Assembly (NCBI GenBank): GCA_020848435.1
Contig: JADLAC010000019.1
Span: forward strand, 62,001-126,000
DNA from: Burkholderiales bacterium
Lineage (GTDB): Bacteria; Pseudomonadota; Gammaproteobacteria; Burkholderiales; WYBJ01
Direction: 5' to 3'
Length of the DNA: 64,000 nt
A program made the position numbers and the translations under genes. The stretch's first letter is position 1. Every line of letters starts with the position of its first letter. The notes below the pieces were generated by a model that did no database searches, had not been told where the DNA came from, and was given only the letters and a program-made list of their open reading frames with translations. Below, piece by piece: positions 45,174-53,291 of the stretch.

Positions 45174-46061
45174 TCAGCGTGACGATGGCGCCGTCATGGT
45201 CTGGAGACGCTGCGCCACGAGTCGCAGCAACGACAGGCCGATGTCCGGGCTCGATCGCACGAGTTGCAAGAACTGCGCGCGGTTGACCGCCATCAGCTCG
45301 CACTGCGTTTCCGCTACAGCGCGCGCCGAACGCGCGGCACTGTCGATGAGCGCCATCTCGCCGAAGACGCTGCCGACCCCGACGTGCTGCAAGGTACGAT
45401 CCTGGCTCAGGATCGTCACCCGCCCGCGCAGCGGAAAATACATGAACACGCCCGGGTCGCCGGCGCCGAGGATGGTCTGAGTCGCGCCATATCGCAGCGG
45501 TGCGGGATGATCGAGCAGGCCGGCGATCTTCTTCAGCGTCGCGTCGTCGAACACGCGGCGCTCTTCGCGTTGCGGCGCCTGCGGGATCGCGTTCTTGATC
45601 GTCAGGCGAGCGAGCGTGAGCCGAAAGCGGTTGACCATGACGCTCATCAGCATGAGCACGAAATCCGGATTGCCCTGGATGGCCTTCTTGAACTGGCCGC
45701 CGTCGAGCGCGATCATGCGGCAATCGGACTTGGCGCTCGCGGTGGCGCTGCGCCGCGCGTTCGTGAGGGTCATCATTTCGCCGAAGATTTCGCCCGCGTT
45801 GACGGTGTCGATGGACTTGCCTTCGAGCGTGAGCGCGATCGAGCCTTCGAGCAGCAGGTACATGCGATCGTCGCCGGAGAAAAGCCCGCGCTGCTCGCGC
45901 TCACGGAACACGATCGCGCCGGCCGGGACGCTTTGCGCGACGCCCCAAGCGCCGAAGAACGCCTGTGCAGCGCTCGCATCGTAGGTCACGGCAGGGGCGG
46001 CGCCATCGCGCTTGGGCGCCGGTTCGGGTTGGGTGAAGTCGAGCGATTCCATATCGGTCAT
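45174..46061 (-). CDS. Tandem cyclic nucleotide-binding domain protein without DNA-binding domain
   Basis: About 295 residues made of two CRP-like cNMP-binding domains, roughly 40-150 and 180-290. Their phosphate-binding cassettes read FGEMMTLTNARRSA and FGEMALIDSAARSA, both keeping the Arg. No helix-turn-helix or enzymatic domain follows; the chain ends soon after the second domain. It may be a regulatory subunit acting through protein contact. The start is uncertain: ATGs at 46061, 46052 and 46109 are all possible without a clear ribosome-binding site. It is first in a unit with two TctC receptor genes (4- and 55-base gaps), an unusual context for such a sensor. Confidence 0.8.
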   Translation of the reverse strand: MTDMESLDFTQPEPAPKRDGAAPAVTYDASAAQAFFGAWGVAQSVPAGAIVFREREQRGLFSGDDRMYLLLEGSIALTLEGKSIDTVNAGEIFGEMMTLTNARRSATASAKSDCRMIALDGGQFKKAIQGNPDFVLMLMSVMVNRFRLTLARLTIKNAIPQAPQREERRVFDDATLKKIAGLLDHPAPLRYGATQTILGAGDPGVFMYFPLRGRVTILSQDRTLQHVGVGSVFGEMALIDSAARSARAVAETQCELMAVNRAQFLQLVRSSPDIGLSLLRLVAQRLQTMTAPSSR

Positions 46062-46325
46062 GCGAGCGTAACGTCTGCTGTCGAGGAAACGCGCGAACGC
46101 CGTTTGCATCCCGCCGTTCGCAGCCATGATCGGCAAAGCCATAAACCCTGCCAGCATGCATCATCGCAATGGGCAATGCAATCGAAGCGCGCGCAGCAGT
46201 GGGCAGCATCCCCGTTCGCGAGGCGAGCTCGTGTCCGGCAAGCTGCGGGCAGCGCATAGGCGGCCGGTGACGGGTGCAGATGCAGAGCGGTACCCGTTTG
46301 GTGCGCGAATTTGCTCACTGCGGCG

Positions 46326-46354
46326 TTGTGGCTTCGTCCCCGACTCGTTATGCT
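46326..46354 (+). promoter_or_regulatory. Sigma70-type promoter for the ABC binding-protein gene
   Basis: TTGTGG at 46326-46331 and TATGCT at 46349-46354 with a 17-base spacer. Transcription would start near 46361, giving a leader of about 24 bases with GGAAGGG before the ATG at 46385. The rest of the 323-base divergent gap (46062-46384) shows no gene. Confidence 0.45.
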
Positions 46355-46384
46355 GGCGCGACGATCAACGTTGGAAGGGCTTGG

Positions 46385-47239
46385 ATGATGCGAATCACCG
46401 TGGCATTGCTGGTTTTCTTCCTGTCCTCGGCTCTGAGCGCGCAGGATGCCAGTCCCACCTTGAAACGGATCCGGGACAGCAAGACCGTCACGATCGGCTA
46501 CCGCACCGACGCATTGCCTTTCTCGTACGCCGATGCGGCGAAACAGCCGGCGGGCTACAGCGTCGAGCTGTGCAAGCGCGTCGTGGCGAGCATCGGGCGC
46601 CAGATCAAGCTCCAGCCGCTGCCCATAAAGTGGGTTGCGACGACGTCACAGAATCGTTTGGAGCTGGTGCGCAAGCGCCAGATCGACATGGAATGCGGCT
46701 CGACCACCGCGACGCTGTCGCGCATGGAGACGGTCGACTTTTCGAGCCCCATATTCATCGACACGACCGGTTTGTTGGTGCGCCGGGCGAGCGGCGCATC
46801 GACCTTTGCGGCGCTGGCGGGAAAGAAGATCGCGGTGATCGGTGGGACCACCAACCACAAGGCGCTCGACTCGGCGCTGAAGCGCCAGGGCGTGAAAGCG
46901 ACGCTCGTGACCATGAAGAATCGGGAGGAAGCCGTCGCCGCCCTCGAGAGCGGTACGGTAGACGCTTTCGCGGGCGACAAGATCCTGCTGCACGGCCTGT
47001 CCCGAAAGGTGAAAGATCCCGGCCAATACGGGATCCTCGATGAAGACCTCGGTTTCGAGCCGTATGCCATCACCCTGGCGCACGGCGACGCCGGCATGCG
47101 GCTCGCGGTGAACCGTGCGCTGTCCGAGATCTACGACAGCGCAGCGATTGCCGAGATCTTTGGCGGCGCATTCGGCTCCGATATGAAGCCAAGCCCGGCC
47201 TTGCTCATCATGTACGGCATCTCGACCTACCCCGAATAG
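46385..47239 (+). CDS. ABC-type amino acid-like periplasmic binding protein
   Basis: A 284-residue type 2 periplasmic binding protein (bacterial extracellular solute-binding family 3). A short signal peptide ends at ALSA (~19). The mature domain has the usual IRDSKTVTIGYRTDALPFSY opening, GYSVELCKRV, MECGSTTATLSR and a hinge near GTVDAFAGDK. GGAAGGGC precedes the ATG; a Met directly follows. No ABC permease or ATPase lies nearby, so it is another orphan receptor, here of a different family from the TctC proteins. It could also be an enzyme- or sensor-associated variant. A sigma70-like promoter lies just upstream. Confidence 0.87.
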   Translation: MMRITVALLVFFLSSALSAQDASPTLKRIRDSKTVTIGYRTDALPFSYADAAKQPAGYSVELCKRVVASIGRQIKLQPLPIKWVATTSQNRLELVRKRQIDMECGSTTATLSRMETVDFSSPIFIDTTGLLVRRASGASTFAALAGKKIAVIGGTTNHKALDSALKRQGVKATLVTMKNREEAVAALESGTVDAFAGDKILLHGLSRKVKDPGQYGILDEDLGFEPYAITLAHGDAGMRLAVNRALSEIYDSAAIAEIFGGAFGSDMKPSPALLIMYGISTYPE

Positions 47240-47286
47240 CGCCGGCGCCGGTACACCGGAGGAGCGTTGACGCCGAACGGACGCTG

Positions 47287-47305
47287 GTGCAACGTGCAAG
47301 ACCCC
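47287..47305. repeat. Dispersed repeat, single arm (copy 5)
   Basis: GTGCAACGTGCAAGACCCC is a single right arm without an inverted partner. It ends just ahead of the AGGAGG ribosome-binding site of the amidase gene at 47329. The arm also contains a GTG in frame with the amidase, but the downstream ATG is the better start. Confidence 0.7.
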
Positions 47306-47328
47306 GGACGACGAGGAGGCAGCCCAAT

Positions 47329-48606
47329 ATGGAACCCTTTCGGTACTCCGCTGCGCACGCCTTGACCCAAATGCGCTCGGGGGAGCTGAGCGCCGAAGCT
47401 TACGTCGCTTCCTGTCTGGAACGCATCGAGAGTCGCGATCGTGACATCCACGCGTGGGCTGCGATCGATCCCGAGCTTGCCCTGCGGCAGGCACGCCTGC
47501 GCGATCGCGACCACCGCGGCGGCCCGCTGCACGGCATACCGGTAGGCTTCAAGGACGTGATCGATACGGTCGACCTGCCGACTCAATACAACTCCCCAAT
47601 CTATCAGGGCCATCGGCCGGCCTGGGACGCCGCGATTGTTGCGCTGACGAAAAAGGCGGGCGGGATCGTGATGGGCAAGACCGCCACGACCGAGTTTGCC
47701 TATCGTCATCCCGGTCCGGCGTGCAATCCGCACAATGTTCGGCATACGCCTGGAGGCTCCTCCAGCGGCTCGGCCGCGGCGACCGCGGATTTCATGGTGC
47801 CGATTGCGCTCGGCACCCAGACGGGGGGCTCCACCATTCGGCCGGCGTCGTATTGCGGCGTCGTGGGTTTCAAACCGAGCTTCAATCTCATCAACCGGGC
47901 GGGGCTCAAGTTCGTCGCCGAATCGCTGGATCATCTCGGCGTGCTCGCGCGCGCGGTGGAGGACGTGGCGCTGTTCGTGCACGCGGTCTCGGGGATCGCC
48001 ATGCCGGCGTTCGCACAGGCGCCCTCGCAGCGTCCACGCATAGGCTTTTGCCGGCAGCCCGATTGGGATCAGGCCGAGCGCTCAACGCAGGAAATCCTGG
48101 AGGGCGCGGCACGTACCCTGGCGCTGAAGGGCGCGACGCTGAGCGAGCTCACGTTGGGTCCGCCGTTCGATGCGGCCCGCGAGGACCATGCGGTCATCAT
48201 CGATTTCGAGGCGGCGCGCGCGCTCGAATTCGAGTATCAGCAGCATCGCGACAAGCTGTCGCCCCCGCTGCTGGCGAGCATCGAGGCCGGCTGGCGCTAT
48301 TCGCGCGACCAGTATGATGCTGCCATGACGCGGGCCGTCGGTTATCGCACGCTGCTCGCCTCGACGCTGCGCGAGTACGATTTCCTGCTCACGCCCAGCG
48401 CGCCGGGAGAGGCGCCGGAAGGGCTCGCAAGCACCGGCAATTCGATGTTCAATCGGCTCTGGACCTTGTTCGGCGTGCCGTGCGTCACGCTTCCTGCCGC
48501 GACCGGGCCGAAAGGGCTGCCGGTCGGCGTCCAAGTCGTCGGTCCGTACGGCGCGGACACGCGCACGCTCTACTGGGCCGACTGGGTGCACCGGGCTCTC
48601 GCCTGA
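47329..48606 (+). CDS. Amidase-signature enzyme, second copy
   Basis: A 425-residue amidase-signature hydrolase and clear paralogue of the one ending at 5995. Lys75 lies in PVGFKD, the Ser loop GGSSSGS at ~142-148 and the nucleophile Ser168 in GTQTGGS; GLPVGVQVVGP marks the C-terminus. AGGAGG nine bases before the ATG fixes the start. Its TGA overlaps a possible ATG of the following TctC gene (TGATG), so enzyme and receptor are linked, as at 5995-8377 where another amidase also has a TctC neighbour. This repeated pairing suggests that imported amides or their acids are the common theme. It is cytoplasmic. Confidence 0.9.
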   Translation: MEPFRYSAAHALTQMRSGELSAEAYVASCLERIESRDRDIHAWAAIDPELALRQARLRDRDHRGGPLHGIPVGFKDVIDTVDLPTQYNSPIYQGHRPAWDAAIVALTKKAGGIVMGKTATTEFAYRHPGPACNPHNVRHTPGGSSSGSAAATADFMVPIALGTQTGGSTIRPASYCGVVGFKPSFNLINRAGLKFVAESLDHLGVLARAVEDVALFVHAVSGIAMPAFAQAPSQRPRIGFCRQPDWDQAERSTQEILEGAARTLALKGATLSELTLGPPFDAAREDHAVIIDFEAARALEFEYQQHRDKLSPPLLASIEAGWRYSRDQYDAAMTRAVGYRTLLASTLREYDFLLTPSAPGEAPEGLASTGNSMFNRLWTLFGVPCVTLPAATGPKGLPVGVQVVGPYGADTRTLYWADWVHRALA

Positions 48607-48647
48607 TGCCTGCGTACGCTTCGTTCAAGGTGTCGAGGGGGACCGGC

Positions 48648-49631
48648 ATGGGAAGACGCACAACGTTCGCGCTGTACCTGGCGGCTTCGACTGCACTGGC
48701 TGCGGCGGCAACCGCGGCGCCGGCGGCGCAGAGCGCGTATCCCGTTCGTCCCGTGCGGCTGGTTGTCGGTTTCGGCGTGGGTGGGGGCACCGACCTGCTT
48801 GCGCGCACGATAGCACCGAAGCTCAGCGAAGCGCTCCGCCACACCTGGGTGGTCGACAATCGAACCGGCGCGAGCGGGAATCTGTCCACCGAGATCGTGG
48901 TGCGCGCCAATCCCGACGGTCACACCATACTCATGGTGCTTAACACCCAGCTCAGCGCCAATCCGAGCCTGTTCAAGCTGCCGTTCAGCGTGCAGCGGGA
49001 CTTGCAGCCGATCACCATGCTCGGCGCGTCGGATCAGATCCTCGTGATCCATCCGGGCGTGCCGGCCCACACGCTGAAGGAATTCATCGCCCTGGCGCAG
49101 CAGAAGCCCGGCGCATTCAATTACGCCTCGACCGGCATCGGCAGCGTGGATCATCTGGGCACCGAGCTCTTGAACCAGCGCGCGGGCATCAAGCTCGTTC
49201 ATGTCACCTACAAGGGCGGCGGCCAGGCGAGCGCCGCGCTGCTCGCGGGCGAGGTGCAAGTTCGCATCGGTGCGGCGGCATCCACGATTCCGATGGTATC
49301 GAGCGGCCGGCTGCGCGCGCTCGCCATGGCCTCGGCCAAGCGCTCCAGACTCCTACCCGAGCTGCCGACCGTCGCGGAGCTGGGCTATCCCGGCTACGAG
49401 GTCAATGTCTGGTATGCCTTGCTCGCGCCGGCGGGAACGCCGAGCCGCATCGTCGAGCGCATTCGCACCGAGACCATCAAGGCGCTGCAGAGCGCGGACG
49501 TGCAGGCGCAGCTCGAGCGCGCGGGCGTGAGCGCACAGACGAGCACGCCGGCGGAGTTGGCGCAACGCGTAAGCTCCGAGACCATGCTGCTCGGCGCCTT
49601 GATCAAGGATCTCGCCATCCGCGTGCAGTAG
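48648..49631 (+). CDS. Bug/TctC substrate-binding protein
   Basis: A 327-residue periplasmic receptor. The signal peptide MGRRTTFALYLAAS ends near APAAQ, and the mature chain starts YPVRPVRLVVGFGVGGG. NTQLSANPSLFKLPFSVQ and TYKGGGQASAALL follow. GAGGGGG about six bases before the ATG favours this start; an ATG 42 bases earlier overlaps the amidase stop and would add 14 residues before the signal peptide. It is cotranscribed with the amidase. Its closest relative in the window by eye is the receptor at 44150. The gene is convergent with the TRAP permease gene, with a palindromic repeat between them. Confidence 0.9.
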   Translation: MGRRTTFALYLAASTALAAAATAAPAAQSAYPVRPVRLVVGFGVGGGTDLLARTIAPKLSEALRHTWVVDNRTGASGNLSTEIVVRANPDGHTILMVLNTQLSANPSLFKLPFSVQRDLQPITMLGASDQILVIHPGVPAHTLKEFIALAQQKPGAFNYASTGIGSVDHLGTELLNQRAGIKLVHVTYKGGGQASAALLAGEVQVRIGAAASTIPMVSSGRLRALAMASAKRSRLLPELPTVAELGYPGYEVNVWYALLAPAGTPSRIVERIRTETIKALQSADVQAQLERAGVSAQTSTPAELAQRVSSETMLLGALIKDLAIRVQ

Positions 49632-49636
49632 GCCTC

Positions 49637-49719
49637 GGGGTCTCGGGGTCTTGCACGTTGCAGAAAGCTCCAGGCGCCGTCTCGATCCCGCTGCTGGAAC
49701 AGGCACGACCTGAGACCCC
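49637..49719. repeat. Dispersed palindromic repeat, copy 6, between convergent genes
   Basis: The left part GGGGTCTCGGGGTCTTGCAC and the right part ending CACGACCTGAGACCCC are inverted; the outer 8 bases GGGGTCTC (49637-49644) pair perfectly with GAGACCCC (49712-49719). A 40-base interior separates the arms. Located between two stop codons, it could act as a bidirectional terminator-like hairpin, though no T-run is present. Confidence 0.7.
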
Positions 49720-49727
49720 GTCGTTGG

Positions 49728-51698
49728 CTACGACGCGTGCGACGGCGCACGTACGGGTGCAGCGCGGCGGCGCAGTACCCAATAGCCGACGAAGAGCCCA
49801 ATGGACCCGCATGCGAGCCAGGCAAGCTGCCGGTCCGGGTGCAACAGGGCCACCAGGGCGATGGCGCCGAGCAGGAGCCGCGCTGGTACGTCGATCGCCT
49901 GGCGGTCGCTGAACTGGGCCTGCATGCTGAAGATGACACCGATGGTCGCGATCAGGATCATCAACATGGCGCCGATTTGCGCCAGCCCCGGCTCCAGCAC
50001 CAGCTCCGGGCGCGTGAAGACGCCCGCCATGAGCGTGAACAGTCCGACGCAGATGAGCAGCGCGTGGAACAGCGTCCACATGAAGGATGTATTCGCGATC
50101 TTGGCGGTAACGGCCGCGGATATCGACGTGGGGGGCGTCACTTCGCCCCAGACGGCGACGAAGAAGGCGAAGAAATGGACCACCCACGGATCGACGCCGA
50201 CCTTGATGATGGGGGGCGCGATCACCAGCGCGGTGATGATGTAGGTCGGTGCCGGCGGCAGTCCCATGCCGAGCAGGGCGCCGAAGAAGAACGCGACGAT
50301 CACCATGGCCGCGAGGTTGACGCCGGCCGCCGCGATGAGCAGCGAGCCGACCTTGGTCGGCACCCCGGTGATGACGAGCGCCCCGGTCATGATCGAGAGC
50401 GTGGCGAGCAGGAGCGTGAGATCGGCCGTCATCTCCGCGAAGAAATCGAGGAAACGCCCGCCCGTCTGGGCGAGCTGTCGCCACGGACGATCCGGCGCGC
50501 GCACGACCGCGATCACGTGCGCAGCCACCAGCGCGCTGCCCACCGCGATGAACACGTAGAGCGCCGCGAACATGGGCGCGAGATGCATCACGGCCATGAT
50601 GCCGATCAGCCCGCCCACTACGGCGATGAAAGCCGCCATGTTCATCCAGTCGAACCAGCGCATGCGCTCGGCCACCACGCGCCCCAGCCCCGCGCGGTAA
50701 CGGGTCGAGAGCAGGAACACCGATACGCTGACGCTGGCATAGAAGACGATCGCCGGCGCGTAGCCGCGCGCGACCACGTCGAAGTAGCTGCGTCCCAGGA
50801 ACTCCGCCATGAGGAAGGCGGCGATGCCCATCACCGGGGGCATCAGTTGCCCGCCGAGCGAGGAGGCGGTTTCGATGGCCGAGGCGACTTGCCGCGGCAT
50901 GCCGGCGCCGATCATCGCCGGAATCGTCGCCGACCCGACCGTGATCGCGTTGGCCGCGCCGCTTCCGCTCACCGTGCCCACGGCCATGGAGCCCAGCACG
51001 GCGGACTGCGGCAGCGCGTGCGGCGAGCGTACGGCGATTTGCTTGGACGCGCGCAGGATCGAATCGACGCAGCCGAAGGCGCGCAATGCCGCGAGCACCA
51101 GGATGAAGGAGCCGATCAGCGTCAGCGCGAGCTGGGGCAGATTGGAGAACACGCCCGTGGCCATCTCGACGCTCATCGCGGTGGCGATGCGCTCCCACGA
51201 CAGCCCCGGATGGAAGAACATGCCGGGCACCACCGACCCGTACACCGCGTACAGGATCAGAACGATGTTCAGCACGAACAGGGCCATGTGGCGCCGGCGC
51301 GTGTATTCCAAGATCAACAAGGCCATGAGCGAGCCCATGGTCAGATCGGTCGCGCTCCATACGCCGGCGCGCACGGTGCCGATCTCCTCGTACTCGACGA
51401 ACATGTAGACCGCGACGGCGAGCGAGGCGGCGATGTAGAGCCCGCCGAGGACCGCGCTCGCGACGGCGGGCAACCGCGGGTAGAACTCGCCCTTGCGCAG
51501 CTCGTCCAGCGTGTAGAGCACGAAGGTGACCGGAACGAGAACGAGCGCGAGCAGCGCCGGGCCGCCCTCGGCGGTCCAGTAATAGACGAACAGGTAGAGG
51601 AAGAAACAGGCCGCGGTCAGGTAGTAGAGGCGATTGGCGAGCGCGCGCACCGGCGGAACCGGTGCGGTGCCACCGGCGTGCGTCGAGGGGCCGTCCAT
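49728..51698 (-). CDS. TAXI-type TRAP transporter fused permease (DctQM-like)
   Basis: A 656-residue inner-membrane protein with about 16-18 hydrophobic helices. The first ~200 residues correspond to the small DctQ-like part and the rest to the DctM-like large subunit. The large-subunit part contains SGSGAANAITVG, GMGLPPAPTYII and WGEVTPPTS, which are signatures of fused TRAP permeases working with TAXI receptors. The receptor gene lies immediately upstream (27 bases). TRAP systems use ion gradients, not ATP, to import organic acids or amino acids. A second, homologous system lies at 58157-61371. The ribosome-binding site is weak (CTGAGTCGATTCGC). Confidence 0.93.
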   Translation of the reverse strand: MDGPSTHAGGTAPVPPVRALANRLYYLTAACFFLYLFVYYWTAEGGPALLALVLVPVTFVLYTLDELRKGEFYPRLPAVASAVLGGLYIAASLAVAVYMFVEYEEIGTVRAGVWSATDLTMGSLMALLILEYTRRRHMALFVLNIVLILYAVYGSVVPGMFFHPGLSWERIATAMSVEMATGVFSNLPQLALTLIGSFILVLAALRAFGCVDSILRASKQIAVRSPHALPQSAVLGSMAVGTVSGSGAANAITVGSATIPAMIGAGMPRQVASAIETASSLGGQLMPPVMGIAAFLMAEFLGRSYFDVVARGYAPAIVFYASVSVSVFLLSTRYRAGLGRVVAERMRWFDWMNMAAFIAVVGGLIGIMAVMHLAPMFAALYVFIAVGSALVAAHVIAVVRAPDRPWRQLAQTGGRFLDFFAEMTADLTLLLATLSIMTGALVITGVPTKVGSLLIAAAGVNLAAMVIVAFFFGALLGMGLPPAPTYIITALVIAPPIIKVGVDPWVVHFFAFFVAVWGEVTPPTSISAAVTAKIANTSFMWTLFHALLICVGLFTLMAGVFTRPELVLEPGLAQIGAMLMILIATIGVIFSMQAQFSDRQAIDVPARLLLGAIALVALLHPDRQLAWLACGSIGLFVGYWVLRRRAAPVRAPSHAS

Positions 51699-51725
51699 GC
51701 GAATCGACTCAGAGGCTCGGCGCCG

Positions 51726-52751
51726 CTACTGCTTCTTCGCGATCCGCGCGTCCCATTTCGCATCCCAGACGCCTTTCTCGCGCATGTACTTGGCGAGGCC
51801 CGGATGGATCGGAACGAGGTTGACCGAGGATTCGACGCCGCGGCGCTGGAAGCCTGCCATGTCCTTGGCGATCTGTGCGTAGGATGCATCCGCCTTGGCC
51901 AGCTCGGCGACGTTCTTCTCCACCACCTTGAGCATCTGGTACATGTCTTCCTCGGGGACCTCGAGCCCGACATGGAAGCCGTAGTAGAACGGCAGCAGAA
52001 CCACGGTGTCGGTGTGGACCTTGCGCTTGAACACCTCTGGCTTGACTTCGATCACGGCGAAGCCGGCCTTCTTGAGCGCGGCGATTTCCGCGGCGCTCGG
52101 ATTGAGCGCGGCCCAGTCGGTTGAGAGCGATGCCTCGGCGATCCAGGGCGGCACGGACGCTTCGCCGTTGCTGTAGAGGCCGAAACCGTCGATGCTGCCG
52201 CTTTGCAAGAGCGATCCGGCGGCCGACAGATCCACCTGCCGGTACTGGTACTTCAAGCCTAGCGAGTCGAACGCCCGCTCGAGCTGGGCCCGCGTGTCCC
52301 AGGGCGGCATGCCCGTGAACAGCGCCTTGCCGGTCAAGTCCTTCCAGCTCTTGTACTTGTCCTTGTCGCGCACGTGCACGGCCATGCCCATGTCGGTGGT
52401 GAACACCCAGAAGGACTGCACCGGCTGGCGCTTCATGCTCGACTTGAAGCCCTTGAAGCGCTTGATGTCGTTCGCGAGCTCGTAGAAAGCGATGTCGGCG
52501 CCGTAATAGCCTTCGAACTGGCCGGTCGCGTAGCCCTTCACGCTGACGATCGCACCCGGCGTGGGCTGGACGGTCACCCGGTATTTCGGCATTTCGCGGT
52601 TCAAGACTTCGGCGAGGACGACCAGCGCCTTGTGTCCGGCGGAGCCGACCGCCGAAGTACCCCAGGGAATTTCTTTAACCTGCGGCCAAGCGGCGGCACT
52701 GAAGAGCGTCATCACGCCTGCCGCAAGCAGGGCGAGCACATGTTTGAACAT
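51726..52751 (-). CDS. TAXI-family TRAP transporter substrate-binding protein
   Basis: A 341-residue periplasmic receptor with signal peptide ending near AAAWPQ (~24). The mature N-terminus WGTSAVGSAGHKALVVLAEVL is TAXI-like, and YYGADIAFYELAND, LTGKALFTG and VPEEDMYQMLKVVE continue the family pattern. GGAGGAGG lies before the ATG. It is followed by its permease after 27 bases, making a complete system. It is diverged from the TAXI receptor at 58157, so the two systems likely take up different substrates. Confidence 0.92.
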   Translation of the reverse strand: MFKHVLALLAAGVMTLFSAAAWPQVKEIPWGTSAVGSAGHKALVVLAEVLNREMPKYRVTVQPTPGAIVSVKGYATGQFEGYYGADIAFYELANDIKRFKGFKSSMKRQPVQSFWVFTTDMGMAVHVRDKDKYKSWKDLTGKALFTGMPPWDTRAQLERAFDSLGLKYQYRQVDLSAAGSLLQSGSIDGFGLYSNGEASVPPWIAEASLSTDWAALNPSAAEIAALKKAGFAVIEVKPEVFKRKVHTDTVVLLPFYYGFHVGLEVPEEDMYQMLKVVEKNVAELAKADASYAQIAKDMAGFQRRGVESSVNLVPIHPGLAKYMREKGVWDAKWDARIAKKQ

Positions 52752-52954
52752 GCGGAAGCCTCCTCCGATGGTTATGGTCGTGCGGCGTTCCGAGGTACGT
52801 ACATGCCCCGGAAGACCATTGGAATGAATTTAGCACGAACTTGTCCACGGCATGCAAGTCCTTCGTAGGTAGCGGCGGCCGGCTGCCGCGGCGACGCGGC
52901 CACAGCCCGCGCTCAGGGCCCCCGCCCGTTGCATCGCCGAGGAGGACGTACGAG

Positions 52955-53041
52955 GTGCGCACGCTGCTCACGGTCATGCTATTCGCGGCAAGCGGCACCG
53001 CCTTCGCGCGCCTGCGTCTGCTCCAGGACGCGCTGCGCTGA
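52955..53041 (+). pseudogene. Remnant of an exported-protein gene (signal peptide only)
   Basis: GAGGAGG precedes a GTG that opens 28 codons, MRTLLTVMLFAASGTAFA then ten residues and a stop. The first 18 residues are a good signal peptide with an AFA cleavage site, but almost no mature protein follows. It is read as the 5' end of a deleted gene. Together with the PAS remnant it fills the 520-base gap between 52751 and 53272, which otherwise shows nothing. Confidence 0.4.
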
Positions 53042-53069
53042 CGGGGCGAAGTCGCCGGCAGCCTCCTTT

Positions 53070-53291
53070 ATGGACGCGAGCGCATCCATGGAAGGGAATC
53101 CATCGCTGCGCCTGGACGCTCCGATCCTGCAAGCGTTGCTGGACCTGCTGCCCGGAGCCTTGCACGTGAAGGACCGGAACTTGCGCTGGCGGGATTCCTG
53201 CGGCGCACCGGCGTCCCCTATCTCGGCAGCGGTTCCTGAACGGCCATCCACCGACGAGACCACGGCGGCCCATGCGATTCCTATGGCGTGA
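53070..53291 (+). pseudogene. Remnant of a PAS-domain sensor gene
   Basis: The frame from ATG 53070 gives LDAPILQALLDLLPGALHVK and then DRNLRW, which closely resembles the start of a PAS sensor domain. It then loses similarity. In another frame just downstream GFLRRTGVPYLG looks like the next PAS segment, then stops. A deletion with frameshift is inferred. The open frame runs on into the start of the VWA gene without meaning. No kinase or output domain remains. Confidence 0.45.

Noticed and set aside
1981..49719. The dispersed arms considered as a CRISPR array
   Set aside because: Copies are kilobases apart and mostly inverted pairs, without regular spacers or cas genes.
53150..53170. CCTTGCACGTGAAGGACC taken at first as another repeat arm
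   Set aside because: It matches only part of the core and reads as PAS-domain codons (ALHVKDR).
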